Source of the DNA: CAZTYI01 sp964466185
GTDB lineage: Bacteria; Chlamydiota; Chlamydiia; Chlamydiales; SM23-39
NCBI GenBank assembly: GCA_964466185.1
Contig: CAYXMS010000004.1
Span: forward strand, 1-64,000
Length of the DNA: 64,000 nucleotides
Direction of reading: 5' to 3'
Part shown: positions 54,089-62,404 of the stretch, one piece after another
Position numbering within the stretch: position 1 is the stretch's first letter
Layout of the letters: the number at the start of each line of letters is the position of its first letter
The notes under the pieces: generated by a model
What the model was told of the DNA's origin: nothing
Seen by the model: the letters and a program-made list of their open reading frames with translations, nothing else
The model's database searches: none
Position numbers and translations under genes: made by a program

Positions 54089-55485
54089 AAGGCTAAATGT
54101 TTTGGGTAGCGGGGAAAAGCTATCACATCGCGGATATTTTCCAGACCTGTTAAAAAACAAAGCAGCCTTTCCAGGCCAAGACCAAATCCGGCATGGGGCA
54201 CAGAACCGAATTTGCGTAACTCTAAATACCACCAATAATCTTCTTTTTTTAAACCGTGCCGGGAAATATTACTTTCCAGGATATCCAACCTTTCTTCTCT
54301 TTGCGAACCGCCGATGATTTCACCTATTTTAGGTACGATCACATCAATGGCAGCCACTGTTTTTTGATCGTCATTTTGCCGCATGTAAAAAGCCTTGATT
54401 TTCTCGGGATAGTCGCGTATTACTACCGGCTTTTTAAAATATGCTTCTGCTAAATAACGCTCGTGTTCAGATTGCAAGTCGATTCCCCATTTAATGGGAA
54501 ATTCAAATTTGACTTGGGCTTTTTCCAGGATTTTTAAAGCTTCAGTATAGGTAATTATTTCAAAAGGCGAAGAAACTACCTTTTCCAATCTGTTCAGAAT
54601 GTCTTTGTCAATAAATTTGGCAAAAAAAGCAAAGTCCTCAGGACAGTTTGTTAAAACATATTCAATTACGTATTTAAGAAATTCTTTGGCCATTTCAATA
54701 TCATCGTCTAAATCAGCAAAGGCCATCTCCGGCTCAACCATCCAAAATTCAGCTAAATGACGGGAAGTATTGGAATTTTCCGCTCTAAAAGTCGGCCCGA
54801 AAGTATAAACATCGCCCAATGCCAGAGCCAGACATTCGGCATTCAGCTGCCCAGAAACTGTCAAATAAGCCGGGGCTCCAAAAAAATCTTCTTTGTAATT
54901 AATGGCGTTCGACGGAGTTTTCGGAGGGTCCGACAGGTTTAAAGTTGTGACTCTGAATAGCTCTCCTCCACCTTCACAGTCGGAAGCGGCAATAATCGGC
55001 GTATGGATATATTGGAAATTTTTTTCATGGAAAAATTTGTGGATGGCAAAAGATAGCGCATGACGCACACGCATAACAGCTCCCTGAGTATTGGTGCGCG
55101 GTCTTAAATGAGCTATCTGTCTTAGAAATTCAAAAGAATGACCCTTTTTTTGCAGGGGATAGCTGCCGGCTGGACAAGCGCCTAAAATTTGAATGTCTAA
55201 AGCCTGCAGCTCGACAGTCTGCCCTTTGGCTGGAGACTTTTTTAAAATGCCCCTGACTTTGATAGAAGTGCCCGTTGTCAGCTGTTCAATGACTTGGCTG
55301 TAGCCTTTCATTGTTTCATCAGCAATAATCTGTAAGTTGGAAAAAATAGAACCATCGTTGATTTCAATAAAAGTAAACTTTTTTTGCGCTCTGACTGTTC
55401 TGACCCAGCCAAAAATCGTATGCTCTTTTGCTAATTCTTTTTCTGAAAAATCTTTTCGTAAAAGGTCTTTGATTTTAAGGCGCAT
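54085..55485 (-). CDS. asnS: Asparaginyl-tRNA synthetase
   Basis: The class IIb synthetase of 466 residues has the N-terminal OB anticodon-binding domain (FGWVRTVRAQKKFTFIEIND) and motif 2 FRAENSNTSRHLAEFWMVEP. Motif 3 is GFGLGLERLLCFLTGLENIR, followed by the AsnRS-type ending VIAFPRYP. The ATG at 55485 has AGGAAAA upstream and gives the usual length; an upstream in-frame start at 55530 would lie inside nfo. It charges tRNA-Asn with asparagine. Chlamydiaceae lack this enzyme and make Asn-tRNA through GatCAB. Confidence 0.95.
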   Translation of the reverse strand: MRLKIKDLLRKDFSEKELAKEHTIFGWVRTVRAQKKFTFIEINDGSIFSNLQIIADETMKGYSQVIEQLTTGTSIKVRGILKKSPAKGQTVELQALDIQILGACPAGSYPLQKKGHSFEFLRQIAHLRPRTNTQGAVMRVRHALSFAIHKFFHEKNFQYIHTPIIAASDCEGGGELFRVTTLNLSDPPKTPSNAINYKEDFFGAPAYLTVSGQLNAECLALALGDVYTFGPTFRAENSNTSRHLAEFWMVEPEMAFADLDDDIEMAKEFLKYVIEYVLTNCPEDFAFFAKFIDKDILNRLEKVVSSPFEIITYTEALKILEKAQVKFEFPIKWGIDLQSEHERYLAEAYFKKPVVIRDYPEKIKAFYMRQNDDQKTVAAIDVIVPKIGEIIGGSQREERLDILESNISRHGLKKEDYWWYLELRKFGSVPHAGFGLGLERLLCFLTGLENIRDVIAFPRYPKHLAF

Positions 55486-55487
55486 GC

Positions 55488-56345
55488 TTATTTTCCTAGT
55501 TTTTTTAAAAGTTTGATTTCGTCTTCCCAATATTTGTCGCCTAAGGGAGTTTCTAAATATTTAGGTAACGATCTGAGCTTTTTATGCTGCATAATAGCTT
55601 GAAACCCTTGAAGTCCAATCCAGCCTTTTCCAATGTTGGCATGGCGGTCTTTGCGGGAACCTAGCTCTTTAACAGAGTCATTTAAATGTAAAGCTTTTAA
55701 ATACTTTAGGCCAATAGTTAAATCAAACTGTTTTAAGGTATGCTCCAAGCTTTGATGGTCTTTTAAATCATAGCCTGCGGCAAAAGTGTGGCAGGTATCC
55801 AGACAAACCCCAATCGGTATGGCTTGTTTAACCCTTTCCACTATATATCCGATTTGCTCAAATTTATAGCCCATAACTGTGCCCTGGCCCGCTGTTGTCT
55901 CGATTAACAGGAGGGTTTTGCCTTTAGCGGCTGCTTTTTCAAAAGATAAAAGGCTTTCTACTATGGTTTCTAAACAGCTTTTTTCATCAAAACCTACAGA
56001 AGCACCCGGATGAAAATTCAAATAGTCCAATTTTAGACTGTGACATCTTTTGAGCTCTTCTAAAAAAGCTTTGCGGCTTTTGGCTAAAAGTTCCTTTTTA
56101 GATGAACCTAAATTGATCAGATAACTGCTGTGGCTCATAATATGCGTAATGGCTGTCTGCTCTCTGGCCTTTTCCCATAAAACAAGCTCTTCTTGAGAAA
56201 TGGCTTTAGCCTGCCATTGCCTTTGGTTGGCCGTAAAAATCTGGATCACATTGGCGCCAATTTTTTGACCTTCCAATAGAGCATTATGTACACCTTTGGA
56301 AATTGACATGTGAGCACCAATTAAAATCAATTCTGCATCAGACAT
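55488..56345 (-). CDS. nfo: Endonuclease IV
   Basis: The 285-residue AP endonuclease has the TIM-barrel zinc ligands in YLNFHPGASVG, LLIETTAGQGTV, VCLDTCHTFAAGYD and HLNDSVKELGSRKDRHANIG. It incises DNA 5' to abasic sites in base excision repair. I use the ATG at 56345; a TTG at 56354 would add three residues. It ends three bases before the asnS start and follows rpsD, as CT625 follows CT626 in Chlamydia. Confidence 0.95.
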   Translation of the reverse strand: MSDAELILIGAHMSISKGVHNALLEGQKIGANVIQIFTANQRQWQAKAISQEELVLWEKAREQTAITHIMSHSSYLINLGSSKKELLAKSRKAFLEELKRCHSLKLDYLNFHPGASVGFDEKSCLETIVESLLSFEKAAAKGKTLLLIETTAGQGTVMGYKFEQIGYIVERVKQAIPIGVCLDTCHTFAAGYDLKDHQSLEHTLKQFDLTIGLKYLKALHLNDSVKELGSRKDRHANIGKGWIGLQGFQAIMQHKKLRSLPKYLETPLGDKYWEDEIKLLKKLGK

Positions 56346-56417
56346 ATCAGACAATATCTACTTAATTTCTTTGTTAAATTAAATAAAAATATAAAGGCAA
56401 CTCAGGATAGAAATTTC

Positions 56418-57038
56418 TTAGTTGGTATGTGCTAAAAATTCGCAAATTAAAGGTACATTTATTGCTAGCGGTAAAGGAATCTGCTCGGGATCAGGCATAG
56501 AACTTAACGTGCCGGATACCTTGCTGTCTTCCAAGGATAAATATTCGGGAATTTCACGGTTGGCCAAAGCTATAGACTGCTCTATCATTTTTAGCTTTTG
56601 AGAGGCCGGCTTGATGGAAATACTCATGCCCGGCTTAACACAGAAAGAACGTATGTCTACTTTTTTGCCATTTATTAAGATGTGCCCATGGGAAATCAGC
56701 TGCTGAGCTGCAAAAACAGTCGCAGCAAAACGCAGTCGGAAAACAATATTGTCCAATCTGCACTCCAGCCTTTGTAATAAAATTTCAGCTGTATTTTTTT
56801 TCAAGGCAGCAGCTTCTTTATAAGTTTTTAATAGTTGCTTGTGTGTTAGCATTCCATAAACTGCCCTAAGCTTTTGCTTTTCTTCTAACTGTAAACCATA
56901 GTCTGATTTTTTTCTTCTGCGTCCGCCGTGCATTCCCGGAGGATTTGCTTTGTGTAAAAGAGGATTGCGGGCGCGGCTAAAAATATTTACGCCAAAACGC
57001 CTTGCTATGCGATTTTTAGAACCAGTGTAACGGGACAT
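56418..57038 (-). CDS. rpsD: 30S ribosomal protein S4
   Basis: The 206-residue protein starts MSRYTGSKNRIARRFGVNIF with GGAGAAATA just upstream, which fixes the start at 57038; the longer open frame to 57131 is not part of it. The S4 RNA-binding domain is visible (CRLDNIVFRLRFAATVFAAQ, then GHILINGKKVDIRSFCVKPG). S4 is a primary 16S rRNA binder that nucleates the small subunit. Downstream is nfo. Confidence 0.97.
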   Translation of the reverse strand: MSRYTGSKNRIARRFGVNIFSRARNPLLHKANPPGMHGGRRRKKSDYGLQLEEKQKLRAVYGMLTHKQLLKTYKEAAALKKNTAEILLQRLECRLDNIVFRLRFAATVFAAQQLISHGHILINGKKVDIRSFCVKPGMSISIKPASQKLKMIEQSIALANREIPEYLSLEDSKVSGTLSSMPDPEQIPLPLAINVPLICEFLAHTN

Positions 57039-57195
57039 TATTTCTCCATAGTAAATTGTTTTTTCTTTAGAGAAGTATGTTAACCTACAGATGATTTTTC
57101 TGGCAAAGCCATTTTTACCTGCCGGATACAATCATTGATAGCGTTTTATTATCTGTAGGTGATCTAATAGGTAAATTATAATTTTATTTTTAAGC

Positions 57196-57909
57196 CTATT
57201 TATGATGACTTTGACTGTAAAATTGCACCAAATATAAAAACTCTTTTTGAATAGTTCGGCTTAGGTTAGTTTTTTTTTCTTTTTTTCCTTTCTCAGCATC
57301 AATAAAATCTTTGAAAGAAAAACAAACCGGCCCAATAAGGGGTAAACCACAGCCTTTTAATCCCAAAATAAAAGCAAAATTATCAAACATTTTTAAGGCT
57401 AAAAAACAGGCGGAAATTAAAAAAATTACTTTCTTGCCCTCAGAGAGTAATTCCAAAAACCTTAAAGCTAATTTTTCAACTGTGATAATAATCATTTTTT
57501 CAGGCTTTTCAGGTAGCTTTTTCCAAAGCAAATGGATAAAACAGCCTTTGGGACATTTTTGAATGTTAAAACTGCAATTTTCAGTAAATCGGCCGCAGGG
57601 ACAGTTCGGCGGCTTCTGACAATAAGAAACTCCAATTAGTAAAATATAGTTAGTATCTGCTATCAGCTGTTTTAGCTTTTGACGATTTTCTACCCCATAA
57701 AGATAACAAAAATTAAAACTTGCAGAGGCTGAATCTTTCTTGGGAACTGAATATTTGAATATTTGAGCCGGCCTTCGGAAAGATACCAGAATGTTTTTTA
57801 AGTAAAAAATAGGCCTTTTTAAAAAAAATCGAAAAAGTGCTTTTTTGCACATAAGATAAAATAAAGGCCTAAGCCGATAAGATAAAAACCAACGATACGA
57901 TAAAAACAT
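57196..57909 (-). CDS. Cysteine-rich protein, DUF116-like; N-terminus possibly frameshifted
   Basis: The 237-residue frame has a cluster of six cysteines (YCQKPPNCPCGRFTENCSFN, then CPKGCF), suggesting a metal or Fe-S site, and a following alpha/beta part (KVIFLISACFLALKMFDNFA). This is reminiscent of DUF116 proteins, which begin with a membrane helix. Such a helix (FYRIVGFYLIGLGLYFILC) is encoded in a different frame just upstream (57819-58031), and the two frames meet at runs of A8 (57821-57828) and T6. The gene may carry a frameshift or an error in the sequence. No ribosome binding site is seen before the ATG at 57909. The function is unknown. Confidence 0.5.
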   Translation of the reverse strand: MFLSYRWFLSYRLRPLFYLMCKKALFRFFLKRPIFYLKNILVSFRRPAQIFKYSVPKKDSASASFNFCYLYGVENRQKLKQLIADTNYILLIGVSYCQKPPNCPCGRFTENCSFNIQKCPKGCFIHLLWKKLPEKPEKMIIITVEKLALRFLELLSEGKKVIFLISACFLALKMFDNFAFILGLKGCGLPLIGPVCFSFKDFIDAEKGKKEKKTNLSRTIQKEFLYLVQFYSQSHHK

Positions 57910-58078
57910 GAGATCAGTTTAGCAAAAAAGTAATTTTTGCCGGTTATTTTTGCCAAAAGGCAAAATTTGCCGCCTTGATAATTGCTTTTTCTTAACCTAT
58001 ACCCATAATATGTATAAGGTATATGCTGCATTAAGGCATCAAATACCAGATGCCCGGCACTGCATTATAGGTTCTTGA

Positions 58079-58291
58079 TTATCCAGCCATAGGAGGATCT
58101 TGCGAATCTAAATCATCATTTTTTTTCTGCTCTTCTAAAAGCTCTTTAGCCGCTGCCTTTAAAGTTTTTAGGCCTTCCTGGAAACCCAGCTCCCTAGCTG
58201 TCCTGTCCAGAAACACCAGCTCAGATGAAAGCTGGTCATTGGCGGATTCTAATTGCGCTATTTTTTTTATTAAATCTTTTTTAGTATCCAT
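58079..58291 (-). CDS. Small coiled-coil protein
   Basis: The 70-residue product is a short coiled coil (LIKKIAQLESANDQLSSELV) with an acidic tail. GGAGGAGATAAT precedes the ATG, a strong ribosome binding site that supports expression. No domain is recognised. It is divergent from the lipoprotein gene 115 bases away. Confidence 0.6.
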   Translation of the reverse strand: MDTKKDLIKKIAQLESANDQLSSELVFLDRTARELGFQEGLKTLKAAAKELLEEQKKNDDLDSQDPPMAG

Positions 58292-58406
58292 ATTATCTCC
58301 TCCGTCTTATAAGATACTACTTGCTAAAAACGTGCCAAAGTCGAAAAATAAAAGAAAATAAATAGTTTATTTTACTTTTAAAAAGAAAAAAAATAGGGGT
58401 TTTAAA

Positions 58407-58754
58407 ATGACTAAAAAATTACTCAAATCCATGCTTTTTGTGGGAGCGGCCTGTTTTTGTTTCACCGGCTGCAGCACAGATCAAGATCAAAATAAGAACA
58501 ATAAAAATCACACTACAGATAATGCTGCCGATCAGCAGTCTGATTCTCAGATCGAGCAAATGGCTGCTCAGCCTGAAGAGATAGACGATGTGGTTGTTGC
58601 AGAAGAAGAAAAAGAAGAAGAACTCGCTTCCGAAGAAGTTACTACTCCAGAAACAGAAGCTCCTGCTGTAGCAACTCCAGCTATTGATGCCGAAGCTTCT
58701 GAAGAAGACAATATTGCTGATTTAGAAGAACAAGATTCTGTGGAAAAAGAATAA
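58407..58754 (+). CDS. Small acidic lipoprotein
   Basis: The 115-residue protein has a lipoprotein signal (MLFVGAACFCFTGC, Cys at about residue 22) and an extremely acidic, disordered mature part with Glu runs and Ala/Pro/Thr. It would be anchored to the outer or inner membrane leaflet. AGGGGTTTTAAA precedes the ATG. A strong terminator follows. The function is unknown. Confidence 0.65.
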   Translation: MTKKLLKSMLFVGAACFCFTGCSTDQDQNKNNKNHTTDNAADQQSDSQIEQMAAQPEEIDDVVVAEEEKEEELASEEVTTPETEAPAVATPAIDAEASEEDNIADLEEQDSVEKE

Positions 58755-58788
58755 AAATTCCTCTCGTTTTTTGTTGCGAGAAGCGTTT

Positions 58789-58830
58789 AAAAAAAAGCCT
58801 GTTTTTAATTTAAAAACAGGCTTTTTTTTT
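58789..58830. terminator. Strong bidirectional terminator
   Basis: A perfect stem GCCTGTTTTTAA (58797-58808) and TTAAAAACAGGC (58810-58821) flanked by A8 and T9 runs. It separates the convergent lipoprotein gene (plus) and MORN-repeat gene (minus) and can end transcription from both sides. Confidence 0.85.
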
Positions 58831-58853
58831 ATTACCACGAGAATGTTATGGCT

Positions 58854-59855
58854 TTATCTGATATTTTTAGAATCTAGCCAATGCTTGCTTTTTTCTAAAT
58901 CTGCTAACATTTGCTCTCTCTCATTGAGCTGCTTGTATTTTGCCAGATCAACAATCTTACCATTAAAATACCAGTGAATATCAGTGTAGTCCCGATAGCG
59001 GATACGCTCCATGCCATGTTTCAGACCATTTTTCCAGGGAACTTCGCGGACTAAATACCCTTGATAATACTCTTTTTCCACCCCGTCTTTTTGACCATTG
59101 TTATAAGCAACTTCTAGAAATTTCCGTCCGTTTCTATAACAGGTCTCTTTGCCGTGCAGTTGGCCGTTTTGCCAGTAAGCTTCTCGAATTAAAGAGCCTG
59201 AAGGAGAAAAAGTTGTTTGCTGTCCATGCAGCTGATAATCTTTAAAATGAGAGATGGTTTCAGCTTTGCCATTAGGATGAAAATTTGTCCTAGTAGCTAA
59301 AGTTCCATCTTCAAAAAGCTCTTTATAAAGCAGATTGCCGTTTTCATCTCTTTTAACTCGGGTGCCTTTGCCGTTTGCTATGGAAGATTCCAGGATATTT
59401 GAAGAGTTGAAATAATGACCTTTTATCAGTTTTCCCTCTTGATACTCTTCCTTGGCAAGCGGCACGCCCTTTTTATCCCAAAGTGTTAAAATGGTTTTGT
59501 CTGTTTCATATAATTCTTCCCTCATAGGGAAACCCTCTGGATTAAAAAAGGTCTTTTTATATAAAATACCTTTGTTATATTCGCTTGTTTCCTTGACTTT
59601 TTGGTTTTGAGGATAAGTTAATGTGCAGACGCCATGCAAAATCCCATTTTCATAAGAATTGGTCTCGGAAGAACCATCTGCATAGGCTGTAATAATCTTG
59701 CCGTTTTCATTCCGTTCTTTCCATTCCGTTTTGGAAACTTCAAAGCCGTATTTGTGTATATAGCTCTGAGACAGTATGGATGAATCTGCATTCTGATTAA
59801 AACAGGATGAGAAAAATACCGCCGCCGCCAGCACTGAAAAAATTCGCCAATGCAT
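58854..59855 (-). CDS. MORN/YwqK-type repeat lipoprotein (CT476-like position)
   Basis: The 333-residue protein starts with a lipoprotein signal (FSVLAAAVFFSSC). The rest is a chain of MORN-variant repeats of the YwqK type, each with a YxNGxxxGxxxxxxPxGxxxxE pattern (for example YWQNGQLHGKETCYRNGRKF). Such repeats form an extended beta structure. AGGAGGTAACT precedes the ATG. It lies downstream of pheT, as CT476 follows CT475. The role is unknown; surface or periplasmic display is likely from the signal. Confidence 0.75.
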   Translation of the reverse strand: MHWRIFSVLAAAVFFSSCFNQNADSSILSQSYIHKYGFEVSKTEWKERNENGKIITAYADGSSETNSYENGILHGVCTLTYPQNQKVKETSEYNKGILYKKTFFNPEGFPMREELYETDKTILTLWDKKGVPLAKEEYQEGKLIKGHYFNSSNILESSIANGKGTRVKRDENGNLLYKELFEDGTLATRTNFHPNGKAETISHFKDYQLHGQQTTFSPSGSLIREAYWQNGQLHGKETCYRNGRKFLEVAYNNGQKDGVEKEYYQGYLVREVPWKNGLKHGMERIRYRDYTDIHWYFNGKIVDLAKYKQLNEREQMLADLEKSKHWLDSKNIR

Positions 59856-59913
59856 AGAGTTACCTCCTTGAATCTAAATTAAGACCTATTATTATGAATT
59901 ATAGATCTATTTT

Positions 59914-62310
59914 TCAAGTTGATAAAAACTTTTTGTTCATAGCATCGGTAATTTTAGTATGCGCTTTTTGCGCTTCTTCAAAGGAAATGGTCTTTTTTAG
60001 ATCGCGGTAAATAAAACGTAACGTTATGTTGCTGCTATTAGATTTTTGAGGATCCTGATATAAGTCCAGCAGATAAAAATCTTCTAAAATATAAGGGCGC
60101 AGCTTTTCAATTTCTTTAAATAAAGAGCTGATCGGCATATTACTTTTCCAGGATAGAGTCCAGTCCCTTTCCGTAGCGGGAAATTCAGGCAGAGGCATAT
60201 GTATAGCTTTATCTTGTTTAAAAGATAGTAAAAGATGGGTGTTGACCTCGGCAAAAAAAACATTTTTTTTGAGGTCCATTTTTTGTAAAAGCTTGGGATG
60301 AACAGATCCCAGAGTCGCCACTTTGATACCTTCAATTAATAAATGGGCTTGCTGGCCAGGATGGAAAGAAGGGCTATTATCGGTTTTTTGAAACTCAAAA
60401 TCATAAATGTTTAAACTGGCCAGAAGATTTTCCAGAAAACCTTTTAAATCCAAAAAATCCAGCTCCTGTTCTTTTTCGCTAAAATGCTTTTGTACTTTGT
60501 TTCCAGAGATGGTTATGGCTAAAACAGGCTCTTCAATAATTTTTTCCTTTTTTAAATGGATTTTGCTAGTTTCAAAAAAATTAAGATAGAAATTTTTATG
60601 GTCGTGATTATGTTTGATAATTTGTAAATGAGAAGGTAAAAGAGAGGGCCTTAACATGGAATTATCTTGGGATTTGGCTTTTTTTACAGCTAAGATGGAA
60701 CTAGTGGAAATTTCTTTTTCATGAGTCATGTTAGCCAGTTTAAAACTAACCAGATCAGGTGTGATAATTTCTTTGAGGCCTTGGGCTATTAAGTTCTTTT
60801 TAAGCTGCTGTTCGAATAGATGAAAAACAGAACTTTTTTGAAAAGAAGAGGTAAAATAAGCTTTATGCTTGTTGATGTTGTTATATCCGTATATTCTGGC
60901 TACCTCTTCGATTAAATCAATTTCAGCTTTTATGTCGTTGCGATAACTAGGAACTCTAACGTGCAGCTGCTTGTCTTTTTTGACAGAGACTTCCATTTCC
61001 AGTCGGTTTAAAAGAGAAGAAATCTCATTAAGACTTAGCTCTGTTCCTAAAATACGCCTAGTTTTTTCTTCCGATAAAAAAATTGCTTTTTCCGGAAACT
61101 CTCGGGTTTTGATGTCGATTAAATCTTCAGCTATTCTCGCTTCCGGACAAATTTTTTGGATTAAAAAAGCAGCTCTTTTTAAAGCTGAAACTGTTGCATC
61201 GGGATCAGAGGCTTTTTCAAAACGCTGAGAACTTTCTGTTCGCAGTGCTAAACTGTTGCAAGTCCTGCGTATAGATACAGGATCAAAACAGGCAGATTCT
61301 AAGAAAATGCTGTTTGTACTGTCTGAAACGGAAGAATGCTCGCTGCCTAGAATGCCGCCAAGAGCCAAAACAGTTTTTGCATCTTTAATCAGGATAGTAT
61401 TTTTAGGAACTTTATACTCGATTTGGTTTAATCCTACAAAAGATAGCTCTTGGTTTGACTTTTCAATCGAAATCTTTGCTTTTTCAATTTTAGCTAAATC
61501 AAAAGCATGCATGGGCTGGCCCATTTCCAACATAATAAAATTGGTAATGTCTACCAGATTGTTAATGGATTTAAAGCCGCTTTTTTCTAATGCTGTAGAA
61601 AGCCACTCGGGAGATGGCCCTACCGATACATTTTCTATGTACAGACCGCTATAGCGCAAACAGCGGTTGTCTTTCAGTTCAATTTGCACTTTGCTTTTGG
61701 TAGATAGGTTTTTGCTGGCTGAAAAATTGTCTTCCGGATATTTGACTTTTCCATTAATTCCGGCAGCTAGTTCCCGAGCAATGCCAATTACACTTAAACA
61801 ATGGCCCAGATTAGGAGTTAAAGATAGTTCTAAAATCGGATCATGGAAATAAATCGCTAAGTCAGCGCCTAACGGCAAATCGCTTTTAATTTCTAAAATG
61901 CCGCTATGGTCCGCTCCAAGGCCAAGCTCATCGGCCGCGCAAAGCATGCCAAAAGATTCCACCCCGCGTAATTTGGCTTTTTTAATCTTGAAAACTTTGC
62001 CGCTTTTTTCATCTGTAATTTCTGCGCCTATTTTGGCAAAAGCAGTTTTTAACCCCGGTTTGCAGTTTTCGGCTCCACAGACAACTTGGTAAGTTTGTCG
62101 GCCATCAAAAACTTCAGCTATCTTTAATTTGTCAGCCTCAGGATGCTTTTCAAAGTTCTTAACTTCAGCAATGACTACATGGCTAAAGGCAGGTTTTTCA
62201 TTTTTAACGCTTTCAACTTCAATTCCCAAGTTGGTCAAAATAGTAATAATTTTATGTATAGGCAAATCCACGTCAAGATAGTTTTTTAAAAGAGATATCG
62301 GCAATAACAT
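59914..62310 (-). CDS. pheT: Phenylalanyl-tRNA synthetase beta subunit
   Basis: The 798-residue protein has the EMAP-like tRNA-binding domain (ADKLKIAEVFDGRQTYQVVC). The B3/B4 editing region follows (ITNFIMLEMGQPMHAFDLAK), then B5 and the catalytic-like core (EIDLIEEVARIYGYNNINKH). The C-terminal FDX-ACB domain begins near FPATERDWTLSW. Length and domain order are normal. With PheS (not in the window) it charges tRNA-Phe. AAGGTG precedes the ATG. Neighbours match CT473-CT476. Confidence 0.97.
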   Translation of the reverse strand: MLLPISLLKNYLDVDLPIHKIITILTNLGIEVESVKNEKPAFSHVVIAEVKNFEKHPEADKLKIAEVFDGRQTYQVVCGAENCKPGLKTAFAKIGAEITDEKSGKVFKIKKAKLRGVESFGMLCAADELGLGADHSGILEIKSDLPLGADLAIYFHDPILELSLTPNLGHCLSVIGIARELAAGINGKVKYPEDNFSASKNLSTKSKVQIELKDNRCLRYSGLYIENVSVGPSPEWLSTALEKSGFKSINNLVDITNFIMLEMGQPMHAFDLAKIEKAKISIEKSNQELSFVGLNQIEYKVPKNTILIKDAKTVLALGGILGSEHSSVSDSTNSIFLESACFDPVSIRRTCNSLALRTESSQRFEKASDPDATVSALKRAAFLIQKICPEARIAEDLIDIKTREFPEKAIFLSEEKTRRILGTELSLNEISSLLNRLEMEVSVKKDKQLHVRVPSYRNDIKAEIDLIEEVARIYGYNNINKHKAYFTSSFQKSSVFHLFEQQLKKNLIAQGLKEIITPDLVSFKLANMTHEKEISTSSILAVKKAKSQDNSMLRPSLLPSHLQIIKHNHDHKNFYLNFFETSKIHLKKEKIIEEPVLAITISGNKVQKHFSEKEQELDFLDLKGFLENLLASLNIYDFEFQKTDNSPSFHPGQQAHLLIEGIKVATLGSVHPKLLQKMDLKKNVFFAEVNTHLLLSFKQDKAIHMPLPEFPATERDWTLSWKSNMPISSLFKEIEKLRPYILEDFYLLDLYQDPQKSNSSNITLRFIYRDLKKTISFEEAQKAHTKITDAMNKKFLST

Positions 62311-62404
62311 AAAAACACCTTAAGTTTTGAGAAAAATATACAAAAATATTCTGATAAAATCTATAAAAAGAAATGTTTTTCCACCTCTTTTAAAAGGTTT
62401 TTCG

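Noticed and set aside
54085..55530. Longer start for asnS at 55530
   Set aside because: It would overlap nfo, and the ATG at 55485 has a ribosome binding site and gives the usual length.
56418..57131. Longer start for rpsD at 57131
   Set aside because: The ATG at 57038 has GGAGAAATA upstream and gives the universal MSRY-type S4 start; the extra residues are non-conserved.
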